Counted from the first letter of the stretch, positions 38,976-48,342 are shown. The stretch: 64,000 nucleotides of DNA from Desertimonas sp963733085 (GCA_963733085.1 CAVTBY010000015.1:97939-161938), one strand, 5' to 3'. A program made the numbers and translations. Notes: generated by a model not told the origin, from the letters alone.

Positions 38976-41081
38976 GTGAGCGACCAGGGGCCGCAAGGTC
39001 CGTCCGATCCCACGCAAATCATCCCGCCCCCTCCGCCGGGTGGAGGCGGTGGGTCCGACGGGACAGACTTCGGGCCAGGTTCCGAGTACGAGCCGGAGTA
39101 CGAGCCGCCTCCGGGCGGATGGTGGAACCAACCCGGTGCCCTCATCGCCCTTGCTGCCGGGGCGGTGGCCGTGGTCCTCGGCATCGTTGCGCTGGTGATC
39201 TTCACCGGAGGGGACGATGAGCAGACCGAAGACTCGCTGCCTGCCCAGACCGCCATCTCGACGACGACTGAAGCGGCTGGCCCGACCACCACCGGACCAG
39301 CTCCGACGTCGACCGTCCCGACCATCTCGGTCACTACAGGCCCGCTCCCGACCTCCGTCACGTCGACCACCACGGTCGCGACCACGTCGACATCGACTCC
39401 GCCGACCTCGACTTCGACGACAACGTCGACCTCTACGACGACGTCGACGTCGCCTCGACCTCCACGACTTCGACGACGACGTCCTCGACCTCGACCACGG
39501 TTCCAGAGACGACCGTTCCTGCCGCGGTCGAAACGGCGGAACCGGCGACGACGGCCTCGACGACGACGTTGCCGGAGACGACGACTGAGCCGGACACGAC
39601 CGAGGCTTCGACGACGACGACGACCACGACTTCGACGCTGCCGGAGACGACGACTGAGCCGGAGACGACGGAGGCGACGACGACGTCGACGTCGACCTCG
39701 ACGACGTCTACGACGGTGCCGGAGACGACCACTGAGGTCACCACGACGGAGCCGGAGACGACCGAGGCAACGACGACGAGTGAGGCGACGACGACGACGG
39801 AGGCGACGACGACGACGCGTCCGTCGACGACTACGACTTCGACCTCGACGACGTCTACGACGGTGCCGGAGACGACGACTGAGCCGGAGACGACGGAGGC
39901 AACGACGACGAGTGAGGCGACGACGACGACGGAGGCGACGACGACGACGACGTCCGTCGACGACTACGACTTCGACCTCGACGACGTCTACGACGGTGCC
40001 GGAGACGACGACTGAGGTCACGACGACGGAGCCGGAGACGACCGAGGCAACGACGACGAGTGAGGCGACGACGACGACCCGTCCGTCCACCACGACGACA
40101 ACCACGACGTTGCCCCCGACGACGACTCGCCCATCGACGACCACGACGACCTCGACGACGACGACCACAACCGAGCCGCCGACGACCACGACCTCGACGA
40201 CGACGTTGCCGCCGACCACAACCGAGCCGCCAACGACAACGACCACCGACGACGTTGCCGCCGACCACAACGACGACGACGACGTTGCCGCCGACCACAA
40301 CCGAGCCGCCAACGACAACGACCACCACGACGTTGCCGCCGACGACAACGACGACGACGACGTTGCCGCCGACCACAACGACGACGACCGCCAACGACGA
40401 CGACGACCGCCGACCACGACGACGACGACGTTGCCGCCGACCACGACGACGACGACGTTGCCGCCGACGACCACGACGACGACGACGTTGCCGCCGACCA
40501 CAACAACGACCACGACGACAACCGAGCCGCCAACGACGACCACGACCGAGCCGCCGACAACGACCACCTCGACGACCACCACCTCGACGACCACCACCTC
40601 GACGTCGACGACCACGACGACGGCGCCACCGACGCAAACTGAGTGGGAGGTGATCCAAGAGGATCCGCAGCTGAGCGACTACACCGCGGGCTTCGCCGAC
40701 CGTCCCGAGCTCGTCGAGTTGATCAACAGTGACGACGTCGTCACCGTCTTCGTCCCGACGAACGAGGCGATCGCCCTCGTTCCGAACTGGGACGAGATCG
40801 TCGCTGACGACGAGGCCTTCGACAGCTTCGTACGGTCACACCTGATCACCGGTGCCGTTACGGCCGACCAGCTGTTCACCGGTACCGAGCCGCGCCAAGT
40901 CGCCACGCTCAGCGGCGAGATGGTGACGATCGACCCCGTCGCCCAAACGATCAACGGAGCGTCAATCGTCACCGCCGACACGCCGGCGACGAACGGCCTG
41001 GTCCACACGATCGATCAGCTGTTCATCGTGCCGCCCGTGACGGCGACGACAACGACGTCGACTTCCACAACGACAGGCTGA
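38976..41081 (+). CDS. Membrane-anchored Thr-rich fasciclin (FAS1) protein B, stalk frame scrambled
   Basis: About 700 residues with the same plan as protein A: Pro/Gly-rich cytoplasmic N-terminus with Y-E-P-E-Y-E-P-P-P-G-G-W-W, one helix (about residues 50-78, ending V-F-T-G-G-D), a very long Thr stalk (about residues 90-550), then FAS1 (V-V-T-V-F-V-P-T-N-E-A and G-L-V-H-T-I-D-Q-L-F) and a short Thr-rich tail. First and last parts share one frame, but the stalk passes through other frames between about 39455-39955 and 40245-40390. The shifts cancel, so the domains stay in register. The Thr-coding reading is the real one; the alternative frames give Arg-rich nonsense. Confidence 0.78.
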   Translation: MSDQGPQGPSDPTQIIPPPPPGGGGGSDGTDFGPGSEYEPEYEPPPGGWWNQPGALIALAAGAVAVVLGIVALVIFTGGDDEQTEDSLPAQTAISTTTEAAGPTTTGPAPTSTVPTISVTTGPLPTSVTSTTTVATTSTSTPPTSTSTTTSTSTTTSTSPRPPRLRRRRPRPRPRFQRRPFLPRSKRRNRRRRPRRRRCRRRRLSRTRPRLRRRRRPRLRRCRRRRLSRRRRRRRRRRRRPRRRLRRCRRRPLRSPRRSRRRPRQRRRVRRRRRRRRRRRRVRRRLRLRPRRRLRRCRRRRLSRRRRRQRRRVRRRRRRRRRRRRRPSTTTTSTSTTSTTVPETTTEVTTTEPETTEATTTSEATTTTRPSTTTTTTTLPPTTTRPSTTTTTSTTTTTTEPPTTTTSTTTLPPTTTEPPTTTTTDDVAADHNDDDDVAADHNRAANDNDHHDVAADDNDDDDVAADHNDDDRQRRRRPPTTTTTTLPPTTTTTTLPPTTTTTTTLPPTTTTTTTTTEPPTTTTTEPPTTTTSTTTTSTTTTSTSTTTTTAPPTQTEWEVIQEDPQLSDYTAGFADRPELVELINSDDVVTVFVPTNEAIALVPNWDEIVADDEAFDSFVRSHLITGAVTADQLFTGTEPRQVATLSGEMVTIDPVAQTINGASIVTADTPATNGLVHTIDQLFIVPPVTATTTTSTSTTTG
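39262..40630 (+). repeat. 1.4-kb ACG/ACC-rich low-complexity tract (Thr stalk)
   Basis: The stalk of fasciclin protein B is coded almost wholly by ACG and ACC codons with Glu, Pro, Ser and Leu interspersed. Higher-order repeats include a block repeated at about 39660-39830 and 39850-40070 (P-E-T-T-T-E with E-A-T-T-T-S-E-A) and multiple T-L-P-P-T-T-T units after 40090. Such DNA is prone to slippage and assembly collapse, so the length shown is provisional. Confidence 0.85.
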
Positions 41082-41113
41082 CCACTATCGGTCAGCCGAG
41101 TGTTTGGCGTCGT

Positions 41114-41154
41114 CCGAGTGCTGGGTGGAGACCTGTCTGACGTCAAGCACTCGG
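41114..41154. terminator. Hairpin between convergent genes
   Basis: CCGAGTGCT and AGCACTCGG (9-bp perfect arms, 23-bp loop) separate the fasciclin B gene from the convergent acyltransferase gene. It is a candidate bidirectional terminator. A further CCGAGTG lies at 41096, in direct orientation. Confidence 0.45.
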
Positions 41155-41168
41155 ATGGCAGTGCCGCC

Positions 41169-42317
41169 TCAGCTCGGCGAGGGGATGTTGGTCGTCGCGA
41201 ATGTCGGCGGCCGCGGGCGGGTGACCCACCGGCGGCCGAACAGGTAGATCACCGGCAGGGTGCACAGCAGCGGGCCGATGAATGCCAGCGGGCGGGTCAA
41301 CCACCACAACAGATCGGGTTCGCGAACGTCGGTGCGGTTGCCGAAGACCACATAGTTGATAGCCCGATACAGCGCCATGCCTGTGGTGTGGAACAAGAAC
41401 ACCGGGAGGGCGAAGCGATTGATCACGTCGCTGACGCGCACCCACGTCGGACGCCCGAGGCGTAGCTGGATGGCTGGACGGATGATCTCGAGAGTCCCAG
41501 CCTGCAACAGGACGAGGGCGATGATGCACACCGTCGGCGGCGCCATGTTCGAGGTCTCTCCGGGCACCCCCACCATCGAGCCCGGGTACAGCCCGCTGCT
41601 CACGAGGGCCGCGAGGGCAAGCCCACCACCGATCAGCAACGTCCAGTCGACGGTGCGCCGTGACGTCACGATCCGCTCGTAGAAGAAGCCGAGCTGGTGG
41701 CACAAGCCCCAGACGACGATCATGTTGATCCAGCCCAACTCCGCAACGTCGTAGCGGAACCGGAAGACGTCGACGAGCCCGGCGATCCCCGCCAGCGTGA
41801 CCAGCACGATCGTGTCGAACCGTGTGTGCAACCAGATCGCGACGGGGAGCACCAACACCAACATCAGGTACACGCCCATGAACCACAGTGGGCTCACGAC
41901 GAGTTTGACTGCCTGCCACGTCCAGGCCCAGTCGAACACCGTCGACACCACCGCCCCGATGATGATCCACACGCCGAGCAGCACCAACGTCGGCACGGCG
42001 AGTCGCTTGAGGCGCACGCCGACTAGCGTCCAGATCGATTGCCCACGGTCGCGCGCCTTCTCCCACGAGCGCAGGTGGCCGTATCCCCCGACATAGAAGA
42101 ACAACGGCATCACCTGGAAGGCCCAGGTCAGGACCCACAGGCCGGTCGTGAATCCGAGCGGATTGCTGGCATGCGGCCCGTCGTCCTCCCACACGAGGAT
42201 CGTGAACACCCAGTGCCAGGCGACGACGACGAGCAAGCTGAACGCACGAATGAAATCGACGTACCTGTCCCGACCCTTCACCGCCGTCCCCGTGGCGGTG
42301 GTCGTGACGCTGCTCAT
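41169..42317 (-). CDS. Acyltransferase 3 family membrane protein
   Basis: About 382 residues with roughly ten hydrophobic helices. It starts with R-D-R-Y-V-D-F-I-R-A-F-S-L-L-V-V-V, the N-terminal signature of acyltransferase 3 (OafA-like) enzymes, and has the conserved H-W near residue 42. F-F-Y-V-G-G-Y is a further family feature. Such proteins O-acylate surface sugars or lipids. Next to two stalked surface proteins, a role in envelope decoration is reasonable but inferred. ATG 42317 is shown; GTG 42281 (V-K-G-R-D-R-Y) would reduce the overlap with the divergent CPBP gene. Confidence 0.78.
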   Translation of the reverse strand: MSSVTTTATGTAVKGRDRYVDFIRAFSLLVVVAWHWVFTILVWEDDGPHASNPLGFTTGLWVLTWAFQVMPLFFYVGGYGHLRSWEKARDRGQSIWTLVGVRLKRLAVPTLVLLGVWIIIGAVVSTVFDWAWTWQAVKLVVSPLWFMGVYLMLVLVLPVAIWLHTRFDTIVLVTLAGIAGLVDVFRFRYDVAELGWINMIVVWGLCHQLGFFYERIVTSRRTVDWTLLIGGGLALAALVSSGLYPGSMVGVPGETSNMAPPTVCIIALVLLQAGTLEIIRPAIQLRLGRPTWVRVSDVINRFALPVFLFHTTGMALYRAINYVVFGNRTDVREPDLLWWLTRPLAFIGPLLCTLPVIYLFGRRWVTRPRPPTFATTNIPSPS

Positions 42318-42981
42318 CGGCAACATTCTCTCCAATCGGGTGATGCCCGCGGCACTCTACGTGCCCACCAACCTGGCGACCGCCGCGGTCGTCGTGTTCA
42401 TCGCCATGCGCCTCGTCACGCCGTACGACATGGGCTGGACGAACTGGGCGAAGGGCGCTCGGTGGGGGTTGGTTGTCACCGTCATCGGCCTCGGCGTGTA
42501 TCTCGTCGCCCTGGTGACACCGGGCCTCACCGAGTTGTACAACGACAGTCGCGTCGACGACGGGATCCCGCGACTGTTCTACGAGGTGTTCATCCGCATC
42601 CCGCTGGGCACCGTGCTGCTCGAGGAGGTCGCCTTCCGCGGCGCGCTGCCGGCCGTGTTCGAGAAGCACGGATCGCGAATGCACGCCGTCGTGATGTCGT
42701 CGGTGTTGTTCGGGCTGTGGCACGTGTTGCCGTCGTTGAGCCTCGCCGACGTCAACCCCGTGTTCGAAGGGCTGCTCGGCACTGGGCTGGCCGGCAAGCT
42801 CGGCGGGGTCGCGATCGCCGTCGTCGGCACGTTCCTGGTCGGCCTGTGGCTGTGCTTTCTGCGCTACCGGTCGGGCAGCATCCTCGCCCCGATCATCGTC
42901 CACACCGCGAGTAACGCCGGCGGCTACATCTTGGCGTTCCTGTTCGGTGGAGCCGTCATCTCCACCGACATCGGGCGCTGA
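42250..42981 (+). CDS. CPBP-family intramembrane glutamic endopeptidase
   Basis: About 243 residues with six to seven helices. The abortive-infection/CAAX-protease motifs are all present: E-E-V-A-F-R-G (motif 1), L-F-G-L-W-H (motif 2) and H-T-A-S-N (motif 3). ATG 42250 overlaps the 5' coding end of the divergent acyltransferase by 68 bp. GTG codons at 42292 or 42298 would avoid this while keeping the first helix. The substrate is unknown. Confidence 0.83.
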   Translation: MKSTYLSRPFTAVPVAVVVTLLIGNILSNRVMPAALYVPTNLATAAVVVFIAMRLVTPYDMGWTNWAKGARWGLVVTVIGLGVYLVALVTPGLTELYNDSRVDDGIPRLFYEVFIRIPLGTVLLEEVAFRGALPAVFEKHGSRMHAVVMSSVLFGLWHVLPSLSLADVNPVFEGLLGTGLAGKLGGVAIAVVGTFLVGLWLCFLRYRSGSILAPIIVHTASNAGGYILAFLFGGAVISTDIGR

Positions 42982-43007
42982 CCGTCTGCCACCTAGCCTG
43001 CTGACTC

Positions 43008-43907
43008 GTGGATCGGCCGATTGGGATGTTCGACTCCGGATTCGGAGGGCTGACCGTCGCCCGTGCCGTCATCGACCTGCTCCCGGCCGAGGACCTCGTC
43101 TACATCGGCGATACGGCGCGCTATCCGTACGGCCCCCGACCGGCGGCCGAGGTTCGCCGCTTCGCCCGCGAGCTGGCGACCAGTCTCGTCACCGACCACG
43201 GCGTGAAGGCGATCGTCGCCGCCTGCAACACTGCTGCCGCGTCCGGGCTCGATGACCTTCGCGACGAGCTGGGCGTGCCGATCATCGACGTCGTCGCACC
43301 CGGTGCCGCCGCCCTCGTCGACGCGACCGAAAGCGGACGAATCGCGGTGATCGGCACGGTTGGCACCGTGTCGTCGGGTGCCTATCTGCACGCCGTCGAG
43401 CACGCCGCAATGCTCGCCGGCCGCACCGTCACGCTCACCAGCGCCGCATGTCCCGGCTTCGTCGAGTTCGTCGAGCGCGGCCAGACCGCTGGTGACGAAG
43501 TCACGGTGCTCGCTGAACGGCTGCTCGCACCGGTGAGGGCAGCCGATGTCGATGCGCTGCTGCTCGGATGCACCCACTACCCGTTCCTCAGCCGTGTGAT
43601 CGGCGACGTCGTCGGCGGCCACGTCACATTGGTCAGCTCCGCCGACGAGACCGCCTTCAGCGCAGCGCGCGTCCTCGGCGAGCTCGATCTCCTTCGCCAC
43701 GACGGGGTTGCTGTCGGCAGGCACCGGTTCCTATCCAGCGGTGACGTCGACGCGTTCCGTGAGCTCGGTCGCAGCCTGCTCGGTCCCGAGCTCGACGCCA
43801 CCGAGCCCTGGTGTCCAGAGTCTCGGTATCCAGAGCGTTCGATCAACCCGCAACGATCGAGCCGGTCGACCTTCGGCCAGTTCGCCGACAGCACAGGAGG
43901 ACCTTGA
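43008..43907 (+). CDS. murI: Glutamate racemase
   Basis: Supplies D-glutamate for peptidoglycan. It has F-D-S-G-F-G-G-L-T-V (catalytic Asp/Ser region), G-D-T-A-R-Y-P-Y-G, the first catalytic Cys in A-A-C-N-T-A and the second in L-L-L-G-C-T-H-Y-P. The 299-residue length includes a C-terminal extension of about 30 residues rich in Ser, Arg and Pro, not typical of the family. The stop overlaps the rph start (TGATGA). The murI-rph-rdgB order matches mycobacteria. Confidence 0.95.
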   Translation: MDRPIGMFDSGFGGLTVARAVIDLLPAEDLVYIGDTARYPYGPRPAAEVRRFARELATSLVTDHGVKAIVAACNTAAASGLDDLRDELGVPIIDVVAPGAAALVDATESGRIAVIGTVGTVSSGAYLHAVEHAAMLAGRTVTLTSAACPGFVEFVERGQTAGDEVTVLAERLLAPVRAADVDALLLGCTHYPFLSRVIGDVVGGHVTLVSSADETAFSAARVLGELDLLRHDGVAVGRHRFLSSGDVDAFRELGRSLLGPELDATEPWCPESRYPERSINPQRSSRSTFGQFADSTGGP

Positions 43908-44664
43908 TGACTCGGCCAGATGCTCGGGCCGACACCGAGTTGCGCACGGTCACGTTCGAACGTGATTACACGGAAATGGCAAACGGCTCGTGCTTGGTCA
44001 CATTCGGTCGAACCAAGGTTCTGTGCACGGCGAGTGTCGATGAGAACGTGCCTCGCTGGATGCGCGGGTCGGGTAAGGGTTGGGTCACGGCCGAGTACTC
44101 GATGCTGCCCGGCTCGTCTCCGGAACGGGTCGACCGAGAAGCGGCAAAGGGGAAGCAGAGCGGTCGCACGGTGGAGATTCAGCGGCTGATCGGACGCTCG
44201 CTGCGCGCCGCCTGCGATCTCACCGTGCTCGGCGAGCGCCAAGTGGTCGTCGACTGCGATGTGCTTGCAAGCCGATGGTGGTACACGAACGGCGAGCATC
44301 TGCGGGGGCTACCTCGCCCTCCACGACGCCTGCGCCAGGCTCGTCGCGGCGCGCAAGCTGGCCGCCCATCCATTGCACTCGTTCTGCGCCGCCGTCAGCG
44401 TCGGCATTGTCGCTGGGGTGCCCGTCGCTCGACCTCGACTACTCCGAAGACAGCACCGCCGACGTCGACATGAACATCGTGACGATCCGTCCGCTCGCCG
44501 GCGGCGACCCGCGATTCGTCGAGGTCCAAGGGACCGCCGAGGGTGCGCCGTTCAGCCACTCCGAGCTGGCGACGTTGCTCGCCCTGGCCGAACGTGGGCT
44601 CGCGGAGATCGTCGACCTGCAGGCCGAGATGATCGCCGAACCGCCCCTCGTGCGCCGGCGGTGA
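43907..44664 (+). CDS. rph: Ribonuclease PH, two apparent frameshifts
   Basis: A phosphorolytic 3'-5' exoribonuclease that trims tRNA 3' ends. Segments: R-T-V-T-F-E-R-D-Y-T, G-R-T-K-V-L-C-T-A-S-V, W-V-T-A-E-Y-S-M-L-P, the phosphate-site G-R-T-V-E-I-Q-R-L-I-G-R-S-L-R, D-C-D-V-L-Q-A-D-G-G-T-R and D-L-D-Y-x-E-D. One extra G near 44276 and another near 44422 split the gene. CAGGAGG is well placed before ATG 43907. Confidence 0.92.
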
Positions 44665-45281
44665 TCGCCGCGGCACATCGCCGCCCGCGACAGCTCGTCT
44701 GTGCGTCGGCGAACCCGTCGAAGGTCGCCGAGATCGCCGAGATCGTCGGTGGGGCGATCGAACTGTTGCCCCGCCCCGCCAGCGTTCCCGACGTGATCGA
44801 GGACGCCGGATCGCTGGTCGGCAACGCCCGCCTGAAGGCGTCGGCGATCGCCACATCGAGTGGGTTGCCCGGCCTGGCGGACGACACAGGACTCGAGGTC
44901 GCTGCCCTCGATGGGTTGCCCGGAGTCGACACCGCGACGTATGCCGGGCCGGGCGCCTCTGACGACGAGAACTGGGCGAAGTTGCTCACCGCCCTCGACG
45001 GCGAAACCGACCGGCGGGCGCGCTTCCGGACCGTCGCCATGGTCGTCTGGCCGGACGGTGACGAGCTGTTCGCCGAGGGCACGTGTGTGGGGGAGATCGT
45101 CGCCTCGGCGCGTGGCAGCGCGGGGTTCGGCTACGACAGTGTGTTCGTCCCGGCCGACGGCGACGGGCGGACGTTCGCCGAGATGACGCGTCGCGAGAAG
45201 CAGGCGATCAGCCACCGGGGCAAGGCGTTCGCCGAACTGTTTCGCCTGCTCCTCGGCCCGGAGCACGCCGAGCACCGATGA
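44661..45281 (+). CDS. rdgB: XTP/dITP diphosphatase (RdgB/HAM1)
   Basis: Hydrolyses non-canonical purine nucleoside triphosphates. The substrate loop A-S-A-N-P-S-K-V-A-E is at about residues 15-24 (the usual T/S-x-N-x-x-K). The catalytic L-A-D-D-T-G-L-E-V follows, as do G-F-G-Y-D-S-V-F and the C-terminal S-H-R-G-K-A. At 206 residues it is normal in length. GTG 44661 overlaps the rph stop by 4 bp, and its own stop overlaps the next gene. Confidence 0.93.
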   Translation: MIAAAHRRPRQLVCASANPSKVAEIAEIVGGAIELLPRPASVPDVIEDAGSLVGNARLKASAIATSSGLPGLADDTGLEVAALDGLPGVDTATYAGPGASDDENWAKLLTALDGETDRRARFRTVAMVVWPDGDELFAEGTCVGEIVASARGSAGFGYDSVFVPADGDGRTFAEMTRREKQAISHRGKAFAELFRLLLGPEHAEHR

Positions 45282-46666
45282 CCGTGCCGACTCGTCATCA
45301 CGACCTCGTGATCATCGGCGCCGGCTCCGGCAACTCGATCCCCGGGCCGGAGTTCGACGATCTCGACATCGCCATCGTCGAACACGGAAAGTTCGGTGGA
45401 ACCTGCCTCAACGTCGGATGCGTCCCGACGAAGATGTACGTTCACCCCGCCGAGCTTGCCGCCGGTGCTCGAGCCGGTGCCGCGCTCGGCGTGGCGATGA
45501 GCGTCGAGGCGGTCGACTGGCCGGGCATCCGCGACCGTGTGTTCGGGCGGATCGATCCGATCGTCGCCGCCGGCCAGGCGTATCGGGAAGGACCGGAGTG
45601 TCCGAACATCACGGTGTACTCCGGGACGGCCAGGTTCGTCGGCCACAAGCGCCTCGACACCGGCACGGGGACGGTGATCACCGCCGACCGGTGGGTGCTG
45701 GCTGCGGGGAGTCGCGCCACCGTGCCCCCGATCGTCGGGTTGGAGCTCGGCTCCCGAGTTCATACGTCCGACACGATCATGCGCCTCGACGACCTGCCGC
45801 GATCGATGGTCATCTTCGGGGGCGGGTTCATCGCCGCCGAGTTCGCCCACGTGTTCGACGCGTTGGGGTGCGAAGTCACTCAGATCATCCGTGGCGACCG
45901 CCTCCTGCGGATGCTCGACGAGGACATCTCCGACGCGTTCACGGCGGCGGCGCGGCGGCGATGGACACTGCTCAGCGGCAACGAACCCTCAGCGTTTCGC
46001 CCGTCACGCACCGGCGTGGCGGTGGAGGTTGGGGGCCGCAGAGTGGGCGCCGACATCGTGCTCGTGGCCACGGGTCGAATCGCCAACAGCGATCGCCTGG
46101 ACGTCGAAGCGTCGGGGGTCGCCGTCGATCGACGGACGGGGCTCGTGCGCGTCGACGAGTTCCAGCAGACGTCGGTGGAGGGGATCTTCGCGCTCGGTGA
46201 CATCTGTTCGCCGTGGGAGCTCAAGCACGTCGCCAACCACGAGATGCGCGTCGTCCGTCACAATCTCGCCCACCCCGACTCGATGGTCCGCAGCGACCAC
46301 CGCTTCGTGCCGTCGGCAGTGTTCACCCATCCGCAGATCGCGACGGTTGGGCTCAGCGAGTGGCAGGCCCGGGAGCTTGCGGTCTCCTACGTCACCGCTC
46401 GCTACGACTACTCGGGAATCGCCGGGGGGTGGGCCCGCGAGGACACCACCGGCTTCGCCAAGGTGCTCGCCGACCCGCGAACCGGGCTTCTCCTCGGTGC
46501 CCATGTGATCGGGCCAGAAGCCGCGTCGGTGATCCTGCCGGTCATCCAGGCGATGTCGTTCGGGCTCACCGCCCACGAGGTCGCGACGCGGCAGTACTGG
46601 ATCCATCCGTCGCTCTCTGAGGTCGTCGAGAACGCCTTGCTCAGCCTGCCGGCTCCGCTTGGTTGA
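45278..46666 (+). CDS. mtr: Mycothione reductase
   Basis: A flavin disulfide reductase that recycles mycothiol, the actinobacterial thiol. FAD-binding G-A-G-S-G-N near residue 15, redox centre G-G-T-C-L-N-V-G-C-V-P-T-K (Cys about residues 43 and 48), NADPH loop G-G-G-F-I-A-A-E-F and C-terminal H-P-S-L-S-E-V-V-E-N (active-site His/Glu) are all present. The G-S-G-N-S after the first strand separates it from lipoamide dehydrogenase. Its 3' end overlaps the convergent phosphatase gene by 26 bp. Confidence in the subfamily is high but not absolute. Confidence 0.86.
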   Translation: MTVPTRHHDLVIIGAGSGNSIPGPEFDDLDIAIVEHGKFGGTCLNVGCVPTKMYVHPAELAAGARAGAALGVAMSVEAVDWPGIRDRVFGRIDPIVAAGQAYREGPECPNITVYSGTARFVGHKRLDTGTGTVITADRWVLAAGSRATVPPIVGLELGSRVHTSDTIMRLDDLPRSMVIFGGGFIAAEFAHVFDALGCEVTQIIRGDRLLRMLDEDISDAFTAAARRRWTLLSGNEPSAFRPSRTGVAVEVGGRRVGADIVLVATGRIANSDRLDVEASGVAVDRRTGLVRVDEFQQTSVEGIFALGDICSPWELKHVANHEMRVVRHNLAHPDSMVRSDHRFVPSAVFTHPQIATVGLSEWQARELAVSYVTARYDYSGIAGGWAREDTTGFAKVLADPRTGLLLGAHVIGPEAASVILPVIQAMSFGLTAHEVATRQYWIHPSLSEVVENALLSLPAPLG

Positions 46667-47598
46667 CGATCACGCTGACGACAAACCCACGGTGGTCGCT
46701 GCCCGGGAGGTCGACGTCGATTGCGTCGGTGACCGCGAGTGAGGCGTCGACGAGGGCGTGGTCGAGACGCAGGAATGGCGGCACCACCCGCCAGTGGTTC
46801 GGCCATGACGAGGAGAAGCCGCGGCCGGCGAGCACGTGGGCGTCTCTCCAGCCGGCGGCGAGAAGGCGCCGGAACGGCGGATGCCAGTAGGTGGCGTTGA
46901 AGTCGCCGACGACGATGGACGGCGTTTCGCTGCCGGCGACGAATCGTGCCGCCAGCCCGTGGATCTCGTCGCGCCACGGGCGGATGTTCTCGAGTGGGTT
47001 CGGTGGGTGCACGACATACACGGTGACGCCTCCGTCGACGTGGACGACGGCGGCGGTCGATTCGTACAGCGCCGGGGGCGGGGCGACCTCGGTGAGCGGA
47101 TGGCGGCTCCAGAGCGCCGACCCCCCGGCGGTCGACTCGGGATACTCGATGCGGTACGGATAGTCAGCTCCGAGCGGGCTCACGTACAGCCCCCCGGCGT
47201 GCGTCAGGGTGTACTCGGTGAAGGCCAGCACGTCGGCGTCGAGGCGGGCGACCACCCGGGCCAGCTCGGCGGTGCGGCCGTTGTAGTAGAGGAGGTTGCC
47301 ATGGAACACGCGGAGTGCCGGCGGTTCGTTCGGGCAGCGGCTGTCTATCGGATGGACGACGTAATGGCAGGGACATCACGACGAGGACGACGGCCATTGC
47401 CGCCGACGCGACGACCAGCGGCCACGATCGTGCGAACGCCGCGCCGACACCAATCGGGACCGCCAGGGCGAGCAGGTATGGCGTTGCTGCTTGCAGCGTG
47501 ACGACCACGGACGTGCCCGACCATCCGGCGAGCTGGGTTACCACGACCGCTGCCATCACAGCGATGACCGTCCACGCAACGATCCCGACGACGATCAC
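46641..47598 (-). CDS. Membrane-anchored endonuclease/exonuclease/phosphatase (EEP) family protein, one apparent frameshift
   Basis: About 318 residues. Two to three N-terminal helices (about residues 1-70) precede an EEP domain. The domain contains H-G-N-L-L-Y-Y-N (metal-site Asn), A-F-T-E-Y-T (catalytic Glu), V-V-G-D-F-N-A-T-Y-W-H and the terminal S-D-H-R-G-F. The catalytic domain is probably outside the membrane. The frame changes near 47325, where one extra base separates the anchor from the domain. Substrates in this family range from nucleic acids to phosphoinositides. Confidence 0.75.
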
Positions 47599-47622
47599 GG
47601 CGGGAGTGTGCCACGTCGGGTT

Positions 47623-48342
47623 TCAGCCGGTGCTGATCTCGTCCGGGTCGACGATGTCGTTGTTGTCGGTGTCCGTACCTGGCGCGTCCGGGACGAGCAG
47701 TGCCCATGTAGCCGGTCCGACCTGGCCGTCGACAGTGAGATCGTGCAGCTGTTGGAACGTCCGCACAGCCGCGCGTGTCCCCGGGCCGTAGTACCCGTCG
47801 ACGTTGAGCGACGAGTCGACAGAAGCGCGCAACCGCTCCTGCACGAGTCTCACGGCGGGGCCGGAGTCACAGATGTCGAGGTGGTAGTTGTTCGTCGGTT
47901 GGTACGACGAGCACACCGGCGGGTCCGTGGGGCGGGTCGCCGGCGCCGACGACTCCGGCGGTGACGTGCTCGTCGACGTTGTTGTTGGTAGGGCCGTGGT
48001 CGTCGGGGCGGCGCTTTCGATCGGTGCGGCCGCGGCCGCCTCGGTGGATTCGACGGCTGCGAGTGTCGGCGCCCCAGGGCGTTCGGCTGTGCCGGTCGAC
48101 GGTCCCGAGCGAGTGAGGGCGATGGCGATGCCACCGGCTACCACGATCGCGACCACCGCCGCGGCGACAGCAATAGCGTGAACGGTGCGACGCGGATGGG
48201 CGCCAATGGCGACGACGTTGTCGAGGGCAGCCACCGGGGCGTCCTCGCTGCCGGCGGTGTTGCGTTGTGCGTCCTTGGCGGCCGCGGCCGCGTCGACGGT
48301 GGCGCCAAACCGCCGCAACCGGCGCTCGAGTTCGGGGTTCAT
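47623..48342 (-). CDS. Membrane-anchored peptidoglycan-binding protein, sigma-factor partner
   Basis: 239 residues. The cytoplasmic N-terminus starts M-N-P-E-L-E-R-R-L-R-R-F-G and is helical; a transmembrane helix spans about residues 57-80. A Thr/Pro/Ala linker follows, then a PG-binding domain 1 (about residues 165-230) with L-V-Q-E-R-L-R and D-G-Y-Y-G-P-G-T. ATG overlaps the sigma-factor stop (ATGA), so the two are coupled. An anti-sigma role sensing the wall is an attractive inference; no zinc-binding H-x3-C-x2-C motif is seen. Confidence 0.75.
   Translation of the reverse strand: MNPELERRLRRFGATVDAAAAAKDAQRNTAGSEDAPVAALDNVVAIGAHPRRTVHAIAVAAAVVAIVVAGGIAIALTRSGPSTGTAERPGAPTLAAVESTEAAAAAPIESAAPTTTALPTTTSTSTSPPESSAPATRPTDPPVCSSYQPTNNYHLDICDSGPAVRLVQERLRASVDSSLNVDGYYGPGTRAAVRTFQQLHDLTVDGQVGPATWALLVPDAPGTDTDNNDIVDPDEISTG

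Noticed and set aside
38873..40615. A Val-rich 580-codon minus-strand frame opposite the fasciclin B stalk
   Set aside because: ACG repeats read as CGT on the other strand give poly-Val; there is no start context and the plus strand ends in a real FAS1 domain.
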